From positions 1 to 64,000 of the forward strand of contig JALGXW010000004.1 of NCBI GenBank assembly GCA_029821875.1: a stretch of 64,000 bases of DNA, in the 5' to 3' direction. Every line of letters starts with the position of its first letter. Position 1 is the first letter of the stretch. Positions 16,440 to 24,647 of this stretch are shown here, piece by piece. The translations under genes were made by a program, and so were the position numbers. The notes beneath the pieces are model-generated. The model was not told where the DNA came from and did not search any database. It saw nothing but the letters and a program-made list of their open reading frames with translations. This stretch comes from Candidatus Hebobacterum abditum. GTDB lineage: Bacteria > Armatimonadota > Hebobacteria > Hebobacterales > Hebobacteraceae.

Positions 16440-17042
16440 TCATTCTGCACAGGCAAGCGAAAGATCGACCTCGCGTCCCAGGCGAGCGAAGATGCTCCGC
16501 CAACGCGGTATCATGTCCTCTCGGTAGACATAGGGCCGCCATCCAAGCTTGAGGTAGATGGAGGCCGCTGCGATCCTGAAGTCTTCCGTCCCCAGACAGG
16601 GGCGCTGGTAACCTTCGGCTGCCAGCCGATTCGTGGCCGATACGGCCACGATAGTGCCGAGGCCCTTCCTCGTATGTGAAGGGTCGGTCACCAGCCAACC
16701 CATCTGCCCTGCATCGGGATGACGAGGCATGGTGCTGCCTCGCCAGGCGACACAGGAAGCCACCAGCTCACCCGAGGCCAAGTGCTCCATGACAAAGAAC
16801 CCTCCCTCCAATGCCCGTTCCAGGTTCTCCGGGAACCTGCCCTCATCGGCGAAGGCCAGATGAAACAAGTCATCGTATTCCGCGTCATCACCAGCCCGGA
16901 GCTGTCGAAGGAGATAGCCTTCCGGGATGGGAGGCACGTCCACAGGCGCAGTCGAGGGCCTCACCATTTCCAACTGGTGCTCGTATTCTTCCTCGAAGAA
17001 CGGATGCGCGGGCCGACCGGGCAAGCTGCGGAGCGGACTCAT
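16440..17042 (-). CDS. GNAT-family N-acetyltransferase
   Basis: Protein of 200 residues. GYLLRQLRAGDDAEYDDLFHLAF is the N-terminal strand and helix, GWLVTDPSHTRKGLGTIVAVSATNRL contains the acetyl-CoA loop (RKGLGT), and SIYLKLGWRPY is the final motif. It is spaced 3 bases from the next GNAT upstream. The N-terminal 37 residues are an extension without obvious similarity. Substrate unknown. Confidence 0.84.
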   Translation of the reverse strand: MSPLRSLPGRPAHPFFEEEYEHQLEMVRPSTAPVDVPPIPEGYLLRQLRAGDDAEYDDLFHLAFADEGRFPENLERALEGGFFVMEHLASGELVASCVAWRGSTMPRHPDAGQMGWLVTDPSHTRKGLGTIVAVSATNRLAAEGYQRPCLGTEDFRIAAASIYLKLGWRPYVYREDMIPRWRSIFARLGREVDLSLACAE

Positions 17043-17045
17043 AGC

Positions 17046-17513
17046 TCAATCCCCTGCTCGCACTGAACCTGACTCATTGCCTGGCTCTGAGCTAAGTTCG
17101 ATCTCGAACTGCACCCCCACCATTCCTGCTCCCATGCCGACGTACAGCCGCTTTGCCGCCTCGTTGTCCGGTTCGGTGTTGATGTGCAGCTCGCCGATGC
17201 CCCGCTTTGTCGCGAGGCGGATGATCTCCCGCAGAAGGGCGGTGCCGATCCCTTGCCGCCTCCTATCCTCGCGGACGACGAGGCCGAGCAGATCGGCAGC
17301 GAGCGCGCCGTGTGTCACGTCGTCATAGGTCAGCAAATGCGCAAAGCCCAGGAGATCGCCCTCCATCTCCGCGACGATCAGATCGTGATCCGGGCCCCGC
17401 AAGGCCGCATCGAATGCGGCCTCACGATCCGCCTGGAAGCCCACCAGCTGAGTCGCCAGATCTGTTATCGCCGCGTAGTCGGTTGGCTTAGCCTCCCGAA
17501 CGAGGGCCCGCAT
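17046..17513 (-). CDS. GNAT-family N-acetyltransferase (single domain)
   Basis: Protein of 155 residues, a minimal GNAT. VREAKPTDYAAITDLATQLVG starts the fold, LVVREDRRRQGIGTALLREIIRLA holds the acetyl-CoA loop (RRQGIG), and NEAAKRLYVGMGA is the last conserved helix. The ATG at 17513 is preceded by AAGGAG and overlaps the upstream gene by 26 bases. This overlap within a run of co-directional transferase genes supports one transcript. Confidence 0.88.
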   Translation of the reverse strand: MRALVREAKPTDYAAITDLATQLVGFQADREAAFDAALRGPDHDLIVAEMEGDLLGFAHLLTYDDVTHGALAADLLGLVVREDRRRQGIGTALLREIIRLATKRGIGELHINTEPDNEAAKRLYVGMGAGMVGVQFEIELSSEPGNESGSVRAGD

Positions 17514-18396
17514 GCTGCAGCTCCTTCCGGAAGACCATCGTATTGTCCGTGAAGCAGTAGCCCAGGTTCGTGTACATGAGCTGCGCCCGGTGGTTGTTGT
17601 GTCCTGTGCTGATGGCGGCATGCGTGCAGCCGCGCTCGCGCATCTCGGTCAGTGCAGTGCACAGGAGGAACATGCCAACGCGCTTCCCCTGAAGCTCATC
17701 CCTGACCCAGAGCTCATCACAGAAACACCAGTCCGTCGCGCTCGGACGCGAGTGCTGTCCGAGGTCCATATCGCAGCGGCCGACTTCCTTGTCGTCCTGC
17801 ATCGCACACACCGACAGCCGGCGTCCGATCGTGCCTTCGCGCCATTCGAGCTTCAGCTCGACGTCGAGCGGCGGCCTGACGGGCTCAGGCGGCGTGTAGT
17901 CGTTCCACGTGAGATAGACCTCTCCGCCCAGCTCCTTGCAGCCGTTCATCCCAAGCAGCGCGTGTACGTGGGCAATGCGCTCCGAGAGGTGAGCATAGCC
18001 GAAGTGGTAGAACGGATATCGAAGCTCGGCCTCGAACGCGACGATGGCGCCTCGCCGCCGCTCCCGCGCCCACTCTTCGGCCCATTCGAACAGCGCCTGG
18101 CCCACTCGCCGTTGCCCCGGCCGATAGGACAGGAATCGGATCACGGCCGGGTCGCCCTTCGGCTCTTCATCGCCTTTCGCCGGGAGCGCCACTCCGACGT
18201 GCACGAACCCGGCGACATCCCCACCCGCCAGCGCCACCGCGATCTCCTCGTCTCGGACTCGCCTGTGCGCCAGCGCCTCCACGCTCGCGAATCGGTCCGC
18301 CGAAACCGGATAGCACTCAGGCACCGGCTCGATCAGCTCGTTGTAGCGGCGAGCCATGTCTTCGGCCATCGATGGCTCGAAGGGCACGATCTCCAT
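17488..18396 (-). CDS. Double-domain GNAT acetyltransferase, paralogue 1
   Basis: Protein of 302 residues with two GNAT folds. The N-terminal one has FLSYRPGQRRVGQALFEWAEEWA and the C-terminal one has ELWVRDELQGKRVGMFLLCTALTEM. The start MEIVPFEPSMAEDMARRYNEL closely resembles that of the next gene upstream (MEIVGFQPQMAEGVARCYSDV), so the two are tandem paralogues. Its ATG overlaps the TAA of that gene (TAATG). Substrate unknown. Confidence 0.83.
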   Translation of the reverse strand: MEIVPFEPSMAEDMARRYNELIEPVPECYPVSADRFASVEALAHRRVRDEEIAVALAGGDVAGFVHVGVALPAKGDEEPKGDPAVIRFLSYRPGQRRVGQALFEWAEEWARERRRGAIVAFEAELRYPFYHFGYAHLSERIAHVHALLGMNGCKELGGEVYLTWNDYTPPEPVRPPLDVELKLEWREGTIGRRLSVCAMQDDKEVGRCDMDLGQHSRPSATDWCFCDELWVRDELQGKRVGMFLLCTALTEMRERGCTHAAISTGHNNHRAQLMYTNLGYCFTDNTMVFRKELQHAGPRSGG

Positions 18397-19316
18397 TACG
18401 CCTGTCTCCTGTCTTGAGCTCCGTCGAGGTCCTTGCGGAAGCTGAACGTCCGATCCAGGAACTTGAACCCGAAGTTCGTGTAGAAGAGATACGCTCGGTA
18501 GTTGTCCCAGTCAGTGCTGATCATCGCGTGGCGCAGGCCCCTCTTGCTGGCCTCTCGCAGCCCCAGGGAAAGCATGTGCTTTCCTAGCCCTTTGCCCTGG
18601 AGCGGTTCGTCAATGTGCAAGCTCGTGCAAAAGCACCACTCCTTCAGCGCCGGCCGCCACTCATCCGATCCCATCGTGACGATCTTGCACTCACCCTTCG
18701 TCTTGCCCTCATCCTTGGGAAGCACCACAACTCCCGGGCCAAAGGTATCGACGCGCTCGCGCCACTCCGATACCACATCAACAGGCAGGTCCGGCCTCGA
18801 GACCCGCGGCGGCTCGAAGCTCTCCCACGCGAAGAACACCTCGCTCCACTGCACCGCGTAGCCCGCCATCCCAAACAGCGGCGGCAGATGTGAGATCCGT
18901 TCCGAGATGTGCCCGAAGGGCAGGTGATAGAAGGGATAGAGGAAGTTGCACTGGCCGGCTACAATCTGCTTGCGATCTCGCTCTCGAGCCCATCGTTCGG
19001 CCGCCTCCAGCAAGGCGGCCCCGACCGGCCTCTGGCCCTGCCGGTAGGCGAGGAAGCGTATCACCCCCGGCTCGCCCTTGCACTGCCAGTCTTCAGAGGC
19101 GGGTGCCGCCACCCCAACGTGGGCGAAGCCAACGACCTGGCTGCCATGCCGGGCGACGAGAATCTCCTCCTCTGTGAGAGGCTGCCTCTCCAGCCGCGTC
19201 AGGTCCGCGAACCACTCTCCGTCCACCGGCTCGCAGTAGGGCGCTGGCGCCACCACGTCGCTATAGCAGCGCGCCACCCCCTCCGCCATCTGTGGTTGGA
19301 AGCCAACGATCTCCAT
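18396..19316 (-). CDS. Double-domain GNAT acetyltransferase, paralogue 2
   Basis: Protein of 306 residues and the first gene of the minus-strand run. The N-terminal domain has FLAYRQGQRPVGAALLEAAERWA and the C-terminal one LHIDEPLQGKGLGKHMLSLGLREA. The ATG at 19316 was chosen because it aligns with the start of the downstream paralogue; longer frames to 19943 would run into the divergent sugar gene. It is preceded by GGATGGGATGAG and by a promoter at 19457-19486. Substrate unknown. Confidence 0.83.
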   Translation of the reverse strand: MEIVGFQPQMAEGVARCYSDVVAPAPYCEPVDGEWFADLTRLERQPLTEEEILVARHGSQVVGFAHVGVAAPASEDWQCKGEPGVIRFLAYRQGQRPVGAALLEAAERWARERDRKQIVAGQCNFLYPFYHLPFGHISERISHLPPLFGMAGYAVQWSEVFFAWESFEPPRVSRPDLPVDVVSEWRERVDTFGPGVVVLPKDEGKTKGECKIVTMGSDEWRPALKEWCFCTSLHIDEPLQGKGLGKHMLSLGLREASKRGLRHAMISTDWDNYRAYLFYTNFGFKFLDRTFSFRKDLDGAQDRRQA

Positions 19317-19456
19317 CTCATCCCATCCTTCATAAGTGAGGCGCGCCTGCCTCTCACTACCCGGGGATGTAGGTGGCGGGAAGCAGGCGCGTCGAGGGCT
19401 GAAGTCGCGTTGATCCTGCGCTGTGATTCTCGTTCTGTCGCTGGTCAGCCGTCTAT

Positions 19457-19486
19457 AGAGTAGTGCACAGCTCCTCCCGCTGTCAA
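19457..19486 (-). promoter_or_regulatory. Probable sigma70-type promoter of the GNAT/methyltransferase run
   Basis: TTGACA (19486-19481) and TACTCT (19462-19457) with an 18-bp spacer, about 140 bases upstream of the first gene. The -10 is imperfect. It lies in the divergent region shared with the plus-strand sugar operon. Confidence 0.5.
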
Positions 19487-19560
19487 CAGCCGCACGGCAG
19501 GACCTCGCGCCCACGAACCGGAATCCCCTCCGCCGGAGCATAGACAGGAGACCGCGCGAG

Positions 19561-20760
19561 ATGAATCCGCTCCAGCGCTTGCTGTCACTCAGCGATAAGG
19601 AGAAAGCTCGCCTCGGCATCCAAGCCACGCCGGCCGAGATCGCGCAGCAGCCGGAGATGTGGCGAGACACGGCGCGCCGCTTTGCCGACGCCGCGCCGAA
19701 GGTGCGCGGGCTCCTTGCACAGATAGGACTGCCTGGCGGCCCCGCCGAGGTCGTCTTCAGCGGCGCCGGCACCTCCGACTTCGTCGGAAAGTGCGTGCAG
19801 GGACGAGTCAGCACGGCCCTCGGCACGCGCGCTCTGGCGATCCCGACGACCGACATCGTGACCCATCCGGACTTCGCCCTCCCAAGCGACCGGCCGGCCT
19901 TGATGGTCTCCTTTGCACGCTCCGGCAATAGCCCAGAGAGCATCGCCGCCGTCGACGCGGCCGAGACGGTTAACGCTCAACTCCGGCATCTTGCCGTCAC
20001 CTGCAACGAAGAAGGCGAGCTGGCGAGGCGAATGGGCAGTCTCGGCGATCGCGCCCACGCGCTCGTCCTCCATCCGAAGACGAACGACCGGAGCCTGGCC
20101 ATGACGAGCAGCTTCAGCTCCATGGTGGTAGCCGGGCTCGGGCTGGCATATGCCGACAGAGCGGAGGAGTACGCTGAGCTTGTCGACAAGATGGCGGCCG
20201 CTGGCGAGACCATGCTCGAAGCGATGCCTGCGGTGGCTGAGAAAATGGCGAAGCGCGGGCCACAGCGCGGCTGTTTCCTCGGATCGGGAGCAGCATACGG
20301 CGCGGCCGTCGAGTCCCACCTGAAGCTCCAGGAGCTGACCGACGGCGGCATCATGTGCCTCTGCGAAACCTTCCTCGGCATTCGCCACGGGCCACGGGCT
20401 GCGATCCACGACGACACGCTCGTCGTCTACTTCGTGTCGAGTGAGCCGTATGTCCGGCAGTACGAACTCGATCTCATCCGCAGCAATCGCGAGCAGGGCG
20501 TGGGGCTCGCCCACGTTATCATCGCGGACAAGGCCGACGGGCTCAGTGGCCTGGCCGACGAAGTAGTGGAGTTCGACCCCAAGGGGAAGCTGGACCTGCC
20601 CGACCACATGCTGTCCCCCGTCTACACCATCGCCGGGCAGCTTCTCGGGCTGTTCGCCTCCCTCGAGCGCGGCTTGAAGCCCGATGCGCCCAGCGCGACG
20701 GGCATCATCCACAGAGTCGTCCAGGGAGTCACCATCTATCGGCGCGAGCAGAGCGAGTGA
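19561..20760 (+). CDS. SIS-domain sugar isomerase/aldolase-like protein (AgaS type)
   Basis: Ketose/aldose isomerase-like protein of 399 residues with two SIS domains. VVFSGAGTSDFVGKCVQ (about 64-80) and SFARSGNSPESIAA are sugar-phosphate binding loops of the first domain; CFLGSGAAYGAAVESHLKLQELT begins the second. AgaS proteins deaminate and isomerise amino-sugar phosphates or tagatose phosphates. Its TGA overlaps the GTG of the HAD gene (GTGA), and the next gene is a PfkB kinase, so the three look like one sugar-phosphate pathway. Confidence 0.88.
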   Translation: MNPLQRLLSLSDKEKARLGIQATPAEIAQQPEMWRDTARRFADAAPKVRGLLAQIGLPGGPAEVVFSGAGTSDFVGKCVQGRVSTALGTRALAIPTTDIVTHPDFALPSDRPALMVSFARSGNSPESIAAVDAAETVNAQLRHLAVTCNEEGELARRMGSLGDRAHALVLHPKTNDRSLAMTSSFSSMVVAGLGLAYADRAEEYAELVDKMAAAGETMLEAMPAVAEKMAKRGPQRGCFLGSGAAYGAAVESHLKLQELTDGGIMCLCETFLGIRHGPRAAIHDDTLVVYFVSSEPYVRQYELDLIRSNREQGVGLAHVIIADKADGLSGLADEVVEFDPKGKLDLPDHMLSPVYTIAGQLLGLFASLERGLKPDAPSATGIIHRVVQGVTIYRREQSE

Positions 20761-21446
20761 CCGACTCGGTTTCCTTCGACCAGATTCGCGCTGTCCTCTA
20801 CGACATGGACGGTCTTATCGTCGATACGGAGCCGATCCACTTCCAGGCTTTCCGCACATACATGCGGGAACTCGACGTCGACCTACCGGAGTCGGTGATG
20901 CCTGACTTCATCGGCTACACCGAATTCGACAACCTCCGCGATCTCAAGCGGAGGTACGAGGTGGATACACCGCTTGAGGACATGGTGGCGGACCGTCGAG
21001 CCATCTATCTCAAGCTGATCCGGACCTCCTCGATCGAGGCCTTCCCCGGGTTCTGGGAGTTCAGCGCGGACGCGAGGCAGCGCGGGCTGAAGGAGGCCGT
21101 CGTTTCGTCCGCGGCAGCCGATCAGGTAGAGGCCGTCCTCGGCCGCCTCTTCGAGGGCCGCCCCGATGGCCCGGCCGACAGCTACTTCGATGCCATCGTC
21201 ACGGGCGATGACATCGAGCGAAACAAGCCGGCCCCGGACATCTACCTTGAAGGGGCAAGGCGACTCGACGTGCCGCCGGCGCTCTGCCTTGCCTTGGAGG
21301 ACTCGCCGCCGGGAGCCGAGTCGGCCGCCTCGGCTGGTATGATGGTCGTTGCCGTTCCCAACGAGTACACGCGCGGGCTCGCCTTCCCCGGGGCGATGGC
21401 AGTGGTCGAGTCCCTGCATTCCGCTCGGCGCTACCTGAGCGGGTGA
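20757..21446 (+). CDS. HAD-superfamily hydrolase (beta-phosphoglucomutase-like)
   Basis: Protein of 229 residues. Motif I is LYDMDGLIVDTEP with the nucleophile D16 and acid/base D18, motif II is VSSAAADQ, and motif IV is LALEDSPPGAESA. The helical cap follows motif I, as in subfamily I phosphatases and mutases. The GTG start at 20757 overlaps the preceding stop. Likely a sugar-phosphate phosphatase or mutase acting with the SIS and PfkB proteins. Confidence 0.9.
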   Translation: MTDSVSFDQIRAVLYDMDGLIVDTEPIHFQAFRTYMRELDVDLPESVMPDFIGYTEFDNLRDLKRRYEVDTPLEDMVADRRAIYLKLIRTSSIEAFPGFWEFSADARQRGLKEAVVSSAAADQVEAVLGRLFEGRPDGPADSYFDAIVTGDDIERNKPAPDIYLEGARRLDVPPALCLALEDSPPGAESAASAGMMVVAVPNEYTRGLAFPGAMAVVESLHSARRYLSG

Positions 21447-21459
21447 GGACGAAGCGAGA

Positions 21460-22398
21460 ATGGCGTCGGTCGTCGTCATAGGCGAACTCAACCTCGATCT
21501 AATAGTCACGGGCGCCCAGCGCATGCCGCGGCCTGGCGAGGAGCTCATCGTCGATCGCATGGAACTGACGCTGGGCTCGTCCTCTGCGATCACGGCCTGT
21601 CAGCTCGCCAAGCTGGGCAACGACGTCCTCTTCGTCAGCAAGGTCGGTGACGACGACTTCGGGCGGCGGGCGCTCGAGTTCCTCCGCGAGAAGGGAGTGT
21701 CGACCGAGTCTATCATCGTGGCGAAGTCCCTGGCGACCGGCCTCACGATATCCACGACGCTTGGCACTGAGCGAGCGATGCTGACCGTGATGGGGTGCAT
21801 CCAGGAGCTTCGCTACGAGGACATCGACTTCGGGCTGCTGCGGAGCCGACAGCATGTTCACGCCAGCTCGTTCTACCTCCAGCGTAAGCTAAGGCCAGAC
21901 GTGGCCCGCATCTTCGCTGAGGCGAAGGAGATGGGGTTGAGTACATCGCTCGACACCGGCTGGCCCCACGAGGGCGAGAGCATCCACGATCCCGATCCCG
22001 TGTGGCCTGTGCTGGACGTCTTCCTGCCAAACGAAGAGGAGGCAGAGCTTCTCTCCGAGAGGGCGGACCTCGACGGCGCGCTGAACTACTTCACCGAGCG
22101 CGTGCCCACCGTTGTGGTCAAGCTGGGTCCCGAAGGCGCGATCGCGGGGAAGGGGGACGAGACCGTGCGGCGCGCGGGATTTGAGGCCGACGTGGTCGAT
22201 ACCACCGGCGCGGGCGATTCCTTCAACGCCGGCTTCCTGCACGGCTGCCTGGCCGGCATGAACCTGGCCGAATGCGTTGACCTCGGCAATGCCTGCGGGG
22301 CACTGTCGACTCGGGCGCCCGGAGGCACGACGTCTCAGCCAACCTTCGAAGAGGCACAGGAGTTCATGCGGCGCGCGCGCCGGCGCGACACCGCCTGA
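21460..22398 (+). CDS. PfkB-family carbohydrate kinase
   Basis: Ribokinase-like sugar kinase of 312 residues. Early signature VVVIGELNLDLIVTG and GSSSAITACQLAKLG (substrate and lid region), then DTTGAGDSFNAGFLHG near residue 247 with the catalytic Asp and anion hole. No sequence feature tells which sugar is used. It lies 13 bases after the HAD gene and completes the three-gene sugar operon. Confidence 0.92.
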   Translation: MASVVVIGELNLDLIVTGAQRMPRPGEELIVDRMELTLGSSSAITACQLAKLGNDVLFVSKVGDDDFGRRALEFLREKGVSTESIIVAKSLATGLTISTTLGTERAMLTVMGCIQELRYEDIDFGLLRSRQHVHASSFYLQRKLRPDVARIFAEAKEMGLSTSLDTGWPHEGESIHDPDPVWPVLDVFLPNEEEAELLSERADLDGALNYFTERVPTVVVKLGPEGAIAGKGDETVRRAGFEADVVDTTGAGDSFNAGFLHGCLAGMNLAECVDLGNACGALSTRAPGGTTSQPTFEEAQEFMRRARRRDTA

Positions 22399-22410
22399 CC
22401 CCGGTCAGCG

Positions 22411-23232
22411 TTACAGCGCAACAGCAACCGTCCCTGCCAGTATCAGCAGCGCGCCGCCCAGCTTCCACTGCCAGTCCGACTTCTCCCGCAGCATCAGATA
22501 GCTGAAGAGGAAGCCGAAGATCAGGTTCGTCCGCACCACCGCCGTCACCCGCGTTGCCGTGTCGAGCGAGAGCGCGTACATGAACGCCATCCCGGCCAAC
22601 GCCGACAAGACGGCCAACGGCGCGATTCGTAGTGCCTCCCCCCGCTGGATCTTCACCGGGCCCGACCACCTGTCGCCGGCCACTAGGAATGCAATCCCGA
22701 GCACAACCGCCGACGATCCCTGCATGAGGAAGATGAACGCCGCCGGGTGCATCTCGTTCAGCCCCTGCTTGCTCAGGATGTTGACGAACGCCGTCATCAC
22801 TGCCCCGACCAGCCCGTAGAGCGAGACCTGCGACGTCCGATAGAACATCGCCCCGCCCGCGATGATCGCCAGCACGCCCAGCCACACGGCCGGCCCAAAC
22901 CGCTCCGGCAGCATGGTCGGCGCCAGGATCAGGGTGAACAACGGCGCCGTGTTGTACATGGCATAGGTCGAGAAGTAATCGTGCTTCACGCCGTGCATGA
23001 TGATCAGCCAGCGCGCGCTGTGCAGTACCCCTATCGCCGCCACGATCAACCAGAACGTCACGTTCGCAGGCAGCTGCCCGAAGATGACGAACGGCACTAC
23101 CAAGAGCAGTGCCACTAGCACGCGGAAGATCGCCATCATCCGCAGTGGTGGCAGATCCTGGACGATGGGCTTGGTCAGAGCTGTCCAGAGCGCGTTTCCG
23201 AACGCGCACGTGGTGGCGAAGGCTATCCACAT
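22411..23232 (-). CDS. EamA/DMT-family membrane transporter
   Basis: Integral membrane protein of 273 residues with about ten predicted helices in two EamA halves (for example VALLLVVPFVIFG in the first and LAVLSALAGMAFMYALSL in the second). Similar proteins export metabolites or move nucleotide sugars. It converges with the PfkB gene 12 bases away. A promoter is seen at 23305-23334. Substrate unknown. Confidence 0.85.
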   Translation of the reverse strand: MWIAFATTCAFGNALWTALTKPIVQDLPPLRMMAIFRVLVALLLVVPFVIFGQLPANVTFWLIVAAIGVLHSARWLIIMHGVKHDYFSTYAMYNTAPLFTLILAPTMLPERFGPAVWLGVLAIIAGGAMFYRTSQVSLYGLVGAVMTAFVNILSKQGLNEMHPAAFIFLMQGSSAVVLGIAFLVAGDRWSGPVKIQRGEALRIAPLAVLSALAGMAFMYALSLDTATRVTAVVRTNLIFGFLFSYLMLREKSDWQWKLGGALLILAGTVAVAL

Positions 23233-23304
23233 GAAATCTCTGCGCTCACGGCAATAAAGGGTGCCTCTTCTCGGCGCCGCTTCCGAGGCGGTTGGGCAGG
23301 CAGC

Positions 23305-23334
23305 ACTCTACCTGAACACATCGTCCCGCGTCAA
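23305..23334 (-). promoter_or_regulatory. Probable promoter of the EamA transporter gene
   Basis: TTGACG (23334-23329) and TAGAGT (23310-23305), 18-bp spacer, about 70 bases upstream of the ATG at 23232. Confidence 0.45.
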
Positions 23335-23364
23335 AGACAGCCCCTTGGGCGGGCCGCATTCCGG

Positions 23365-23393
23365 TTGCCTCCGCGCCGTTTGTGGGCTAGAAT
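23365..23393 (+). promoter_or_regulatory. Sigma70-type promoter of rmuC
   Basis: TTGCCT (23365-23370) and TAGAAT (23388-23393) with a 17-bp spacer, leading to a 20-base leader and the GGGGGAGAG ribosome site of rmuC. Confidence 0.65.
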
Positions 23394-23421
23394 CACCTAT
23401 CCTGGAAGCTGGGGGAGAGCG

Positions 23422-24642
23422 ATGATTGAGGTGTTGCTCCTGATAATCGGTCTCGCCGTGGGCGGCGCCCTTGGCTGGTTCCTGGCCGCGCACCGCATTT
23501 CCCGCCGCCTCCAGGAGGAGCGGGAAGGGCGAGTGGCCGCGGAGACACGTCTGCAGGAGAACGAGAAGCAACTGGAATCCCAGCGGGCGCTAGTGGATGA
23601 AGCCACGAGCAAGCTGGGCGATACATTCAAGGCGCTGTCCTCAGACGCCCTTCGCAGCAACGCGCAGGCCTTCGTCGATTCGGCGAAGCAGACACTGGAG
23701 CCCCTGCGGGAGGCGCTCACTCGATATGAGGATCATCTGCGCGAGATCGAGGGCCAGCGTCGAGAGGCCTATGGGAGCTTGCAGGAGCAGCTCAAAGCTC
23801 TAGCCGCCAACGAGCAGCTACTCCAGCGGGAGACGAGCAATCTCGTGAACGCCTTGCGCCGCCCCCAGGTGCGGGGCCGATGGGGCGAGCTGACGCTGCG
23901 TCGCGCGGTCGAACTGGCAGGCATGACGGAGCACGTCGACTACGTCGAGCAGGTCTCGGTCGAGGGCGACGCCGGCCGACTTCGGCCAGACATGGTAGTC
24001 CGCCTCCCTGGCGCGCGTCAGGTCGTGGTGGACGCGAAGGTATCGCTGGAGGGCTACCTCAACGCCTTGGACTGCACAGACGAAGAGTCCAGGGACACAT
24101 GCCTCGCCGAGCACTGCCGCCAGATGAAGGACCACATCCGACAGCTCTCGGCCAAGTCGTACTGGGACCAGTTCGATGCGACGCCGGAGTTCGTCGTCAT
24201 GTTCGTCCCAGGCGAATCCTTTCTTCACGCCGCATGCTCCGTCGACGCGAAGCTCATCGACGAGGCGATGGAGAACCGAGTCGTCGTGGCCAGCCCCACC
24301 ACTCTCGTTGCGCTCCTGCGCGCGGTCGAATACGGATGGCGTCAGGAGCAGATCGCGAAGAGTGCCGAGCAGGTCAGCGGCCTCGGCCGAGAGCTGTACG
24401 AGCGCCTCCGCACCTTCCTGGGACACTTCGAAGCAGTCGGCAGAAACCTGGAGCGCGCCACCACGACCTTCAACCAGGCCCTCGGCTCTCTGGAGAGCCG
24501 CGTGCTGCCCTCCGCCCGCCGCTTCCGCGAGCTCGGCGCGGCCGGCGGCGATGAGCTTCCCGAGATCGAGCCGCTGGAGGCCCAACCCAGGCGACTCACC
24601 GCGCCCGAGGCCGTGGACCCGGGCGACGACCCAGCGCTGTAG
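23422..24642 (+). CDS. rmuC: DNA recombination protein RmuC
   Basis: Membrane-anchored nuclease-like protein of 406 residues. One N-terminal helix (VLLLIIGLAVGGALGWFLA) is followed by a coiled coil (about 25-130) and the RmuC domain with RRPQVRGRWGELTLRRAVELAGM and a PD-(D/E)xK-like strand VVVDAKVSLEGYLNAL. The start at 23422 follows GGGGGAGAG. RmuC is thought to limit rearrangements of DNA; the exact activity is not established. The end converges with the TIM-barrel gene 5 bases away. Confidence 0.93.
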   Translation: MIEVLLLIIGLAVGGALGWFLAAHRISRRLQEEREGRVAAETRLQENEKQLESQRALVDEATSKLGDTFKALSSDALRSNAQAFVDSAKQTLEPLREALTRYEDHLREIEGQRREAYGSLQEQLKALAANEQLLQRETSNLVNALRRPQVRGRWGELTLRRAVELAGMTEHVDYVEQVSVEGDAGRLRPDMVVRLPGARQVVVDAKVSLEGYLNALDCTDEESRDTCLAEHCRQMKDHIRQLSAKSYWDQFDATPEFVVMFVPGESFLHAACSVDAKLIDEAMENRVVVASPTTLVALLRAVEYGWRQEQIAKSAEQVSGLGRELYERLRTFLGHFEAVGRNLERATTTFNQALGSLESRVLPSARRFRELGAAGGDELPEIEPLEAQPRRLTAPEAVDPGDDPAL

Positions 24643-24647
24643 CCCGC

